Assembly: GCA_963736425.1 (NCBI GenBank)
Contig: CAVTOX010000009.1
Location: 62,001 to 126,000, forward strand
From: Prado023 sp963736425
Lineage (GTDB): Bacteria; Actinomycetota; Actinomycetes; S36-B12; CAIYMF01
DNA: 64,000 nucleotides
Reading direction: 5' to 3'
The notes under the pieces are model-generated. The model was not told the DNA's origin and did no database searches. It worked only from the letters and a program-made list of their open reading frames with translations. Positions 57,108 to 64,000 of the stretch are shown here, piece by piece. The stretch's first letter is position 1; the number at the start of each line of letters is the position of its first letter. The position numbers and the translations under genes are program-made.

Positions 57108-58316
57108 GTGAAGAGCATCAGTGATCTCGATATCGCTGGCAAGACAGTCCTGCTGAGGTCGGACTTCAACGTTCCGCTGGCCAAGGACGGCTCCGGTGTC
57201 ATCACCGACGACGGCCGTATCGTGGCAGCCCTTCCCACGCTCAAGGCACTGACGCAGGCGGGGGCGAAGGTCGTCATCGTGGCCCACCTCGGTCGGCCGA
57301 AGGGCGTTGGCTTCGAGGAGTCCGGCTCGCTTGCGCCGGTTGCCAAGCGCCTCAGCGAGCTGCTCGGCCAGGACGTCGTCCTGGCCTCCGACGTGACCGG
57401 TGAGTCCGCGAAGGCCATCGTCGCGGCCCTGCAGCCCGGTCAGGTCGCCCTGCTGGAGAACATCCGGTTCGATGCGCGCGAGACCAGCAAGGACCAGGCG
57501 CAGCGCCAGGAGCTGGCCGCCGAGCTGGCCGCCATGGCCGACGTGTACGTCTCCGACGGCTTCGGCGTGGTGCACCGCAAGCAGGCATCGGTCACCGATG
57601 TCGCCGAGCTGCTGCCCAATGCCGCTGGCCTGCTGGTGGAGAAGGAGGTCAAGTCCTTCTCCAAGGTCCTGGCCGACCCGGACCGCCCCTACGTGGTCAT
57701 CCTCGGTGGGTCCAAGGTGTCGGACAAGCTGGGCGTGATCGACAACCTGATCGACAGCGTCGACCGTCTGCTGATCGGCGGCGGGATGGCCTACACGTTC
57801 CTTGCCGCCCAGGGCCACACGGTCGGCGACTCGCTGCTCGAGGCCGACCAGATCGAGGCCGTCAAGGGCTACATCGCCAAGGCTGCGGACAAGGGCATCG
57901 AGCTGCTGATCCCGGTCGACACCAGGGTGTCGGTGGCGTTCCCGAGCAAGGACGTCCCCGCGCCGGAGAACAAGGTCGTGCCGAGCTCGGGCATCGAGGA
58001 CGGCTGGATGGGTCTGGACATCGGTCCGGAGACCATCGCACTGTTCGCCAGCAAGGTCGCGGATGCCCGCACGGTCGTCTGGAACGGCCCGATGGGCGTG
58101 TTCGAGTTCCCCGCGTTCGCCGAGGGCACCCTGCAGGTCGCCAAGGCGATCGCCGAGTCGGGTGCGTTCTCGGTCATTGGAGGCGGCGACTCCGCCGCTG
58201 CTGTCCGCCAGCTCGGCCTGGAGGACGGCTTCTCCCACATCTCCACCGGCGGTGGCGCGTCCCTCGAACTACTCGAGGGCAAGACGCTCCCCGGTCTCGC
58301 AGTTCTGGAGGGCTGA
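57108..58316 (+). CDS. pgk: Phosphoglycerate kinase
   Basis: 402 residues. It converts 1,3-bisphosphoglycerate and ADP to 3-phosphoglycerate and ATP. Landmarks are LRSDFNVPL, VAHLGRPKG, ILGGSKVSDK, MGLDIGPET, WNGPMGVFE and IGGGDSAAAV. GTG 57108 follows an AAAGGGAG box. It is three bases before tpiA. gap, which usually precedes pgk in this block, is absent. No frameshift. Confidence 0.97.
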   Translation: MKSISDLDIAGKTVLLRSDFNVPLAKDGSGVITDDGRIVAALPTLKALTQAGAKVVIVAHLGRPKGVGFEESGSLAPVAKRLSELLGQDVVLASDVTGESAKAIVAALQPGQVALLENIRFDARETSKDQAQRQELAAELAAMADVYVSDGFGVVHRKQASVTDVAELLPNAAGLLVEKEVKSFSKVLADPDRPYVVILGGSKVSDKLGVIDNLIDSVDRLLIGGGMAYTFLAAQGHTVGDSLLEADQIEAVKGYIAKAADKGIELLIPVDTRVSVAFPSKDVPAPENKVVPSSGIEDGWMGLDIGPETIALFASKVADARTVVWNGPMGVFEFPAFAEGTLQVAKAIAESGAFSVIGGGDSAAAVRQLGLEDGFSHISTGGGASLELLEGKTLPGLAVLEG

Positions 58317-58319
58317 CAC

Positions 58320-59093
58320 ATGGCACGCAAGCCGTTCATGGCAGGCAACTGGAAGTTGAACCTCGACCACCTCGAGGCAATCGCGCACGTCCAGAAGATC
58401 GCCTTCGCGCTCAATGACGAGGACTTCGCGGCAGTCGAGGCCGGTGTGATGGTGCCCTTCACCGACATCCGCTCGGTGCAGACCCTGGTCGATGCTGACA
58501 ACCTCAAGGTCGTCTACGGCAGCCAGGACATCTCCGCCCACGACTCCGGTGCCTACACCGGCGAGATCTCCGGCGCGATGCTCAAGAAGCTCGGGTGCAC
58601 CTACGCGGTGATCGGGCACAGCGAGCGTCGCCAGTACCACGGCGAGGATGACGCCCTGGTCAACGCCAAGGTGAAGGCCGCCTACAAGCACGGCCTCGTG
58701 CCCATCATGTGCATCGGTGAGGTCAAGGAGGAGCGCGAGGCGGGCATCCAGGAGCAGGTCACCCTCGGCCAGCTCGACGGCGGCCTCGCGGACATCCCGG
58801 CCGACCAGGCAGCGACGATCGTGATCGCCTATGAGCCCGTGTGGGCGATCGGGACCGGCCTCACCGCCACCCCCCAGGACGCCCAGGACATGTGTGGAGC
58901 GATCCGCCGCCGCCTGGCCGAGCTGTACAGCCAGGAGGTCGCCGACGCGATCCGCATCCAGTACGGCGGTTCGGTCAAGGCAGCCAACGCCGCGGAGATC
59001 ATGGCCGGCCCGGATGTCGACGGCGCACTGATCGGCGGAGCCTCGTTGGACGCTGACGAGTTCGTCGCGATCTGCAAGTACCGGCTCACCTGA
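58320..59093 (+). CDS. tpiA: Triose-phosphate isomerase
   Basis: 257 residues. TIM barrel interconverting DHAP and G3P. It begins ARKPFMAGNWKLN (substrate-binding Lys), has the electrophilic His in IGHSERRQYHGE, the catalytic Glu in AYEPVWAIGTG, the flexible-loop region after it, and IQYGGSVKAANA. It lies three bases after pgk. Confidence 0.97.
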   Translation: MARKPFMAGNWKLNLDHLEAIAHVQKIAFALNDEDFAAVEAGVMVPFTDIRSVQTLVDADNLKVVYGSQDISAHDSGAYTGEISGAMLKKLGCTYAVIGHSERRQYHGEDDALVNAKVKAAYKHGLVPIMCIGEVKEEREAGIQEQVTLGQLDGGLADIPADQAATIVIAYEPVWAIGTGLTATPQDAQDMCGAIRRRLAELYSQEVADAIRIQYGGSVKAANAAEIMAGPDVDGALIGGASLDADEFVAICKYRLT

Positions 59094-59108
59094 GCCCGGC
59101 GCACGCGT

Positions 59109-59154
59109 CGATGCCCGGTCGGGACGAGCTGCGGCTCGAGCTGGCCGGGCATCG
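59109..59154 (+). terminator. Terminator after tpiA
   Basis: A ten-base stem CGATGCCCGG/CCGGGCATCG (59109-59118 with 59145-59154), with a further GAGCT-type pairing in the loop, 16 bases after the tpiA stop. It separates pgk-tpiA from secG. Confidence 0.8.
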
Positions 59155-59245
59155 CGGTGCGGCGAATTGCTCCATTGGTGTGGGCTTGGCCCGTCATGTC
59201 CCCGGGACCGCGTATCCTTACGCCAACGAATGAAGGGACCGCTCC

Positions 59246-59470
59246 GTGATCCTCGCCCTGCAGATCCTGCTCCTGGTGCTCAACGTGCTCGTCATCGTCC
59301 TCGTGCTGCTGCACAAGGGCAAGGGCGGTGGCCTGTCGGACCTCTTCGGCGGCGGCGTGAGCTCCTCGTTGGGTGGCAGCTCGGTCGCTGAACGCAACCT
59401 CGACCGCATCACCTATGCGCTGCTGATCATCTGGACGGCCACCATCGTGGCCCTCGGCCTGGCCATCTAG
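59246..59470 (+). CDS. secG: Preprotein translocase subunit SecG
   Basis: 74 residues. Two membrane segments (ALQILLLVLNVLVIVLVLL and ITYALLIIWTATIVALGLAI) flank the conserved loop HKGKGGGLSDLFGGG. It assists SecYE in protein export. GTG 59246 has a GAAGGGA box. It occupies the usual place between tpiA and rbpA. Confidence 0.93.
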   Translation: MILALQILLLVLNVLVIVLVLLHKGKGGGLSDLFGGGVSSSLGGSSVAERNLDRITYALLIIWTATIVALGLAI

Positions 59471-59520
59471 GCCGCAGTCCAGCACGTCCCTACCTGTTCG
59501 ATCCTTCGGAAGGCACGCTT

Positions 59521-59856
59521 GTGGCTGGTGGTAACGCGATCAGGGGCAGCCGGGTCGGATCCGGGCCGATGGGGGAGGCCGAGCGTGGTGACGCTGCGCC
59601 GCGGCACCGGGTGAGCTTCTACTGCGCGCGCGGCCACGAGACCACCCCGAGCTTCTCGGACGAGGCTGCAATCCCTGAGATCTGGGACTGCCCCACCTGC
59701 GGCTACCCGGCGGGCCCCGACCCGGAGAATCCTCCGACGCCGGCCAAGGTCGAGCCGTACAAGACCCACCTGGCCTACGTCAAGGAGCGGCGCTCCGACG
59801 TCGACGGCGACGCGATCCTGGCCGAGGCCCTCGAGCGGATGCGCGAGCAGGCGTAG
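59521..59856 (+). CDS. rbpA: RNA polymerase-binding protein RbpA
   Basis: 111 residues. Actinobacteria-specific transcription activator that binds the group 1 sigma factor and stabilises the open complex. It has the N-terminal AIRGSRVG segment, the core RVSFYCARGHETTPSFS...WDCPTCGYPAG with zinc-type cysteines, the basic linker and the C-terminal sigma-interaction helix (DGDAILAEALERMR). GTG 59521 is the start. Confidence 0.95.
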   Translation: MAGGNAIRGSRVGSGPMGEAERGDAAPRHRVSFYCARGHETTPSFSDEAAIPEIWDCPTCGYPAGPDPENPPTPAKVEPYKTHLAYVKERRSDVDGDAILAEALERMREQA

Positions 59857-59864
59857 GGCCCAGG

Positions 59865-61925
59865 TCAGCGCACGCGGTCCAGGACCGTGCGGGCGACTGC
59901 AGCCACGTTGTCGGGCGTGAAGCCCAGCTGCGCGAACAGCTCCTCGGCGGACCCGGACGCCCCGAAGTGGCCGACGGACACGCAGGCGCCGTCGCTACCC
60001 ACGTACTTCCACCAGCCCTGGTCACTTCCCGCCTCGACGCTGACCCGGGCCCGCACATGCGCGGGCAGCACCTGCTCGCGGTAGTCATCGGGCTGGGCCT
60101 CGAACCACTCGAGGCAGGGCATCGACACGACCCGCGTGGGCACCCCCTCGGACTGGAGCAGATCACGAGCACCGAGTGCGATGGAGACCTCCGAACCGGT
60201 CGCCAGGAGCAACAGGTGCGGTTCGCCCCCCTCGGCCTCGGCGATCACGTAACCACCGCGGACGGCAGCTGAGGCCGGCTGGCCCGCCGAGTGGTCGAGG
60301 GTGGGCAGGTTCTGCCGGGTGAGGATCAGCCCAACGGGACCAGGGTTCTCCAGGGCCGCTGCCCAGACCTCGGCGGTCTCGTTGGCGTCCGCGGGGCGGA
60401 CCACCGAGAGCTCGGGGATCGCCCGCAGCGCCCACAGGTGCTCGATCGGCTGGTGCGTGGGGCCGTCCTCGCCGACGCCGACCGAGTCGTGCGTCCAGAT
60501 GAACAGCGACTGCAGGCTCATCAGGCCGGCGAGGCGGACGGGAGCGCGCATGTAGTCGCTGAACACCAGGAAGGTGCCGCCGAACGCGCGGGTGAGCCCG
60601 TGCAGGGCGATCCCGTTGAGAACGGCCCCCATCGCGTGCTCACGGACGCCGAAGTGGATGATGCGGCCGTAGGGGTCGGCATCCGGAATCGATGAGCCGG
60701 CCGGCAGGAACGACCCGCCGCCCTTGATCGTGGTGCCGTTCGAGCCGCCGAGGTCGGCCGAGCCGCCCCAGAGCTCAGGCAGGACCCCGGCCAGGGCGTT
60801 TATCACGGTCTCGGAGGCGACGCGTGTGGCGATCGATGTTCCGGGCTCCCAGCTCGGCAGCGCGTCGCGCCATCCGTCCGGGAGCCGCCGGTCGACCAGC
60901 CGATCCAGCAGGTCGGCAGCCTCGGGGTTGGCCGTCCGCCACCTCAGGTAGTCGACCTCCCATTCGGCCCGCAGCTGCGCACCCCGCCGGCCGACCTCGC
61001 GGGCGTGGGCCAGGACCTCGTCATCGACGGCGAAGGCAACCTCCGGGTCCATGCCCAGGGCCTGCTTGGTGGCCGCCACCTCTGCGGCGCCCAGGGCGGA
61101 ACCGTGGGACTTGCCGGTGTTCTGCAGCCTGGGGGCGGGCCAGGCGATGACCGTGTGCACCTGGATCAGCGAGGGGGCGCCGCGCTCGTCGCGGGCGGCG
61201 GCCATCGCATCGGCCAGTGCGTGGACGTCCACGCTGCCATCGGTACCGAGCTCGACGCTCTGCACGTGCCAGCCGTAGGCCCGGTAGCGGGCTGCCACGT
61301 CCTCGGTGAACGACACGGCCGTGTCGCCCTCGATCGAGATCCGGTTGTCGTCCCACAGGACCACGAGGTCGCCAAGTCGCTGGGTGCCCGCGAGGCTGGC
61401 CGCCTCCCCGGAGATGCCCTCCTCGAGGTCGCCGTCGGAGGCGATGACCCACGTGGTGGTGTCGAACGGGCTGCCGCCCACGGGGGTATCGGGGTCCAGC
61501 AGCCCGCGGGAGTACCGGCCGGCCATCGCCAGGCCAACCGCGGAGGACACACCCTGGCCGAGGGGCCCGGTGGTCATCTCGATGCCGCGGGCGAGGTGGC
61601 GCTCCGGGTGTCCCGGGGTCAGGGAGCCGAGGGTGCGGAACGACTTGAGGTCGTCCAGGGACAGTTCGTAGCCCGACAGGTACAGCTGGATGTAGAGGGT
61701 GAGGCTGCTGTGCCCGCACGACAGGATGAACCGGTCACGCCCGATCCAGGTCGGGTCGGCCGGGTCGTGGCGCAGGAATCGCTGGAACAGCAGGTACGCG
61801 GCCGGTGCCAGCGCCATCGCCGTCCCCGGGTGGCCGTTGCCCACCTTCTGGACCGCATCGGCGGCCAGAGCCCGTGCTGTTGCGACCGCCCGGTCGTCGA
61901 GTTCGGTCCAGCCAGCGATTCCCAT
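59865..61925 (-). CDS. tkt: Transketolase
   Basis: 686 residues on the minus strand. TPP enzyme of the pentose-phosphate pathway. It has KVGNGHPGTAMALAP, SCGHSSLTLYIQLYLSG, the TPP motif SDGDLEEGISGEAASLAG...DDNRISIEG, and SVGVGEDGPTHQPIEHL in the pyrimidine-binding domain. It is convergent with rbpA (8-base gap) and divergent from ctaB, the conserved tkt-ctaB pair. The pgl-opcA-zwf-tal genes that often lie between rbpA and tkt are missing here. Confidence 0.97.
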   Translation of the reverse strand: MGIAGWTELDDRAVATARALAADAVQKVGNGHPGTAMALAPAAYLLFQRFLRHDPADPTWIGRDRFILSCGHSSLTLYIQLYLSGYELSLDDLKSFRTLGSLTPGHPERHLARGIEMTTGPLGQGVSSAVGLAMAGRYSRGLLDPDTPVGGSPFDTTTWVIASDGDLEEGISGEAASLAGTQRLGDLVVLWDDNRISIEGDTAVSFTEDVAARYRAYGWHVQSVELGTDGSVDVHALADAMAAARDERGAPSLIQVHTVIAWPAPRLQNTGKSHGSALGAAEVAATKQALGMDPEVAFAVDDEVLAHAREVGRRGAQLRAEWEVDYLRWRTANPEAADLLDRLVDRRLPDGWRDALPSWEPGTSIATRVASETVINALAGVLPELWGGSADLGGSNGTTIKGGGSFLPAGSSIPDADPYGRIIHFGVREHAMGAVLNGIALHGLTRAFGGTFLVFSDYMRAPVRLAGLMSLQSLFIWTHDSVGVGEDGPTHQPIEHLWALRAIPELSVVRPADANETAEVWAAALENPGPVGLILTRQNLPTLDHSAGQPASAAVRGGYVIAEAEGGEPHLLLLATGSEVSIALGARDLLQSEGVPTRVVSMPCLEWFEAQPDDYREQVLPAHVRARVSVEAGSDQGWWKYVGSDGACVSVGHFGASGSAEELFAQLGFTPDNVAAVARTVLDRVR

Positions 61926-62010
61926 TCGTCCTCCTGCGTAGCGATGTCCCGAGGCGAGGGTATCCGTCGGCCGGGTCGGGGCTGCACACCGACGCGGGTA
62001 GCATGATCAC

Positions 62011-62940
62011 GTGACTGCAGTGGAGTCCGGCCGTACCGGTGCCCATCCGGAGTCGGCCAGTGGGTCGACGTCGCGATGGCGGGCGTATGTCGCCCTGACC
62101 AAGCCCCGAGTCATCGAGTTGCTGCTGGTGACGACCGTCCCGGTGATGTTCCTCGCCGCCGGTGGGTTCCCTCCGCTGTCGACGACGCTGCTCACGCTTC
62201 TTGGCGGCACGATGGCGGCCGCGGGTGCCAACGTGATCAACCAGGTCTACGACCGCGACATCGACGCGGTGATGGTGCGCACCCAGCAGCGACCACTCGT
62301 GACCGGAAGCATCAAGGCCTCCCACGCCCTGCGGTTCGGCATCCTTCTCAGCGTCGCCTCCGTGACCCTCCTGGCGCTGACCGTCAACTTCCTGTCGGCG
62401 GTCCTGGCCGCCGCGGCCATCGGCTTCTACGTGTTCATCTACACGATGCTGCTCAAGCGGCGCACTGCCCAGAACATCGTCTGGGGAGGTGCGGCGGGGT
62501 GCTTCCCGGTGCTGATCGGGTGGGCTGCGATCACTGGGTCACTCGCGCTGACGCCCTTCGTGCTCTTCGGCATCGTGTTCTTCTGGACGCCGCCGCACTA
62601 CTGGCCGTTGGCCCTGCGCTTCAAGGCCGACTACCAGGCGGCGCGGGTTCCGATGCTTCCGGCGGTCGCCGACAGTGGCGCGGTCGCCTCGGCGATCGTC
62701 GGCTACTCCTGGGCCATGGTCGCCACCTCGCTGCTCCTGACCCCGGTGGCCGGCATGAGCTGGGTGTACACGGGCGCTGCCGTCCTGCTCGGCGGGGTGT
62801 TCCTCTATGAGGCCTACGCGCTTCGCAGTCGGGTCCGTGCCGGTGCCCCGGACTCGCGGGCGATGCGCTTGTTCCACGGGTCGATCTCGTACCTGTCCCT
62901 GCTGTTCCTGGTCGTGGCCATCGACCCGTTCCTCGCCTGA
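62011..62940 (+). CDS. ctaB: Protoheme IX farnesyltransferase
   Basis: 309 residues with about nine membrane segments. It makes heme O from protoheme and farnesyl diphosphate for the terminal oxidase. Prenyl-binding aspartate motifs are NVINQVYDRDIDAVM (NxxxDxxxD) and FKADYQAARVPM; TKPRVIELL and RTQQRPLVTG are family landmarks. GTG 62011 is the start. It diverges from tkt. Confidence 0.95.
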   Translation: MTAVESGRTGAHPESASGSTSRWRAYVALTKPRVIELLLVTTVPVMFLAAGGFPPLSTTLLTLLGGTMAAAGANVINQVYDRDIDAVMVRTQQRPLVTGSIKASHALRFGILLSVASVTLLALTVNFLSAVLAAAAIGFYVFIYTMLLKRRTAQNIVWGGAAGCFPVLIGWAAITGSLALTPFVLFGIVFFWTPPHYWPLALRFKADYQAARVPMLPAVADSGAVASAIVGYSWAMVATSLLLTPVAGMSWVYTGAAVLLGGVFLYEAYALRSRVRAGAPDSRAMRLFHGSISYLSLLFLVVAIDPFLA

Positions 62941-62996
62941 GTCGGGCAGGCGGGCTCGACCGGCTGGCCTCGGCCCGCACATCCGGAGGCGCAGGC

Positions 62997-64000
62997 TCAG
63001 CCTGCCCCCGTGAGGTTGAGTCGAACTCGCGCTCCACCCGAAGCGCTGCTGCCGATCTCGATCGACCCACCCGAGCGCTCAGCAAGCCGTCGGGCGATGT
63101 CCAGGCCCAACCCCGTTGATCCCGAGACCGAGAGTCCACGTTCGACGACCGCGCTGGAGGAGAAGCCCCGGCCCTCGTCGCTGACCTCCAGCCAGGCCTG
63201 CGGTCCGGAGCCCACCCCGACGGCGACCCGGAAGTCCACCCCTTCGTCGGTGTGGGAGAACACGTTGCCGATGAGGGCGTCGAGCGCGACACCGAGGTCG
63301 CGAGCCTCCGCGGCCACCAGCAGCGGCCCCGGTGGGATGTCGAGGGCCAGCGCGCGATCCTGGTCCTCAGCCAGGACGACCCAGAACGCAGCCCGCTCGC
63401 GGGACACCGCGCACAGGTCGGCGCTGGAGGGGATGTCCTCGCGCAGGGGTCGACGAGCCTCCCGGATGACCTCGTCGACCATCCGCTCGAGCCGATCGAC
63501 GTCGGCGCGCAGCCTGTCGGTGGAGTCCGCATCGGGAAGGGAGTCGGCATCCAGCCGCAGGGCGGCCACGGGGGTGCGCAGCCGATGCGCGAGGTCGGCC
63601 ACCTCCTCGCGCTCGAGGCCCAGCAGCTCGACGACGCGACCGGCCAGGCGGTTGAGGGCGGTGCCTGCGTTGTCGATCTCCCTGATGTCACTGGGCGGGA
63701 CGCGGGCAGACAGGTCCCCGCCCGCGAGCTGCTCGGCAGTCGCGCCCAGCTCGCTGATGGGCCGCAGGAAGCTCCGGGCCAGCAGCAGGCCGAGAGCGAC
63801 GGATACTGCAAGCACCGCGAGTCCGAGCGCCAGGAGCCTCAGCTGCGCCTCACGTGCGGCACCCGTCAGCTCGTCGTCGGTCACATACACGCGCAGCACG
63901 GCCTCGCCGTTGTCCGTGTAGACCGGGACGAGGAGGTCACGGCCACCGTCGGCCTCGGCGAAGAAGGCCCCCTTGTCCCGGGCGAGCTGGACAGGGGGGT
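62997..64000 (-). CDS. Sensor histidine kinase (N-terminus outside window)
   Basis: The reading frame is open to the right edge; about 333 C-terminal residues are visible. In order: the end of an extracytoplasmic sensor domain, a membrane segment (LLALGLAVLAVSVALGLLLA), a HAMP domain (RPISELGATAEQLAGGDLSARV), the HisKA domain with the phospho-His in DLAHRLRTPVAAL, and an HATPase domain (N-box ALIGNVFSH, G1 VSDEGRGF, G2 GSTGLGLDIARRL). The response regulator is not in the window but would be expected just beyond it. The signal is unknown. Confidence 0.92.
   Translation of the reverse strand, partial: PPVQLARDKGAFFAEADGGRDLLVPVYTDNGEAVLRVYVTDDELTGAAREAQLRLLALGLAVLAVSVALGLLLARSFLRPISELGATAEQLAGGDLSARVPPSDIREIDNAGTALNRLAGRVVELLGLEREEVADLAHRLRTPVAALRLDADSLPDADSTDRLRADVDRLERMVDEVIREARRPLREDIPSSADLCAVSRERAAFWVVLAEDQDRALALDIPPGPLLVAAEARDLGVALDALIGNVFSHTDEGVDFRVAVGVGSGPQAWLEVSDEGRGFSSSAVVERGLSVSGSTGLGLDIARRLAERSGGSIEIGSSASGGARVRLNLTGAG

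Overview
This 64 kb window comes from the chromosome of a high-G+C Gram-positive bacterium (Actinomycetota). The evidence is the gene content and order. aroC-aroK-aroB-aroQ-efp-nusB, pdtaR next to livKHMGF and polA, rpsA-coaE-uvrB, uvrA-uvrC-rapZ-yvcK-whiA, pgk-tpiA-secG-rbpA and tkt/ctaB are all actinobacterial housekeeping blocks, and RbpA, WhiA and the ANTAR response regulator are lineage markers. GTG starts are common and G/C-ending codons dominate. I cannot name a genus. There is no prophage, insertion sequence or CRISPR array.

Layout. Positions 1-16.3 kb: one long type IVa pilus cluster (pilB, pilT, pilC, a pilin-like gene, two near-identical tandem major pilins each closed by a perfect hairpin, a large multi-pass membrane protein, three minor prepilins, prepilin peptidase, then pilM-pilN-pilO-pilP-like). 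16.5-21.1 kb: shikimate genes, efp, nusB. 21.1-29.0 kb: a VOC protein, a tRNA with a Leu anticodon on a class I body, pdtaR, a branched-chain amino-acid ABC transporter, a DUF554 protein and a thioesterase. 29.1-40.5 kb: polA, then a variable stretch of cell-surface genes (DUF3068 protein, two paralogous lipoprotein hydrolases, a small membrane protein translationally coupled to a heptad-repeat surface protein, a methyltransferase). 40.7-54.2 kb: rpsA, a flippase-like protein, coaE, PAP2, uvrB, TerC, uvrA, a Rieske lipoprotein, uvrC. 54.2-64 kb: rapZ-yvcK-whiA, pgk-tpiA, secG, rbpA, tkt (minus), ctaB, and a histidine kinase running off the right edge.

How they fit together: PilB and PilT are the extension and retraction motors, PilC the platform, PilM/N/O/P the alignment complex, PilD processes all prepilins. 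AroB/K/C/Q serve chorismate synthesis. LivKHMGF imports branched-chain amino acids. UvrA/B/C do nucleotide excision repair, and PolA fills the gaps.

A major caveat: about 35 single-base frameshifts interrupt otherwise well-conserved genes, including essential ones (efp, polA, coaE, aroB, uvrA). Most are one extra base next to an identical base, and a few are one base missing from a G or C run. I read these as homopolymer sequencing or consensus errors rather than real pseudogenes. Interrupted genes are therefore annotated as single CDS spans with the approximate shift positions. They are densest in the pilus cluster.
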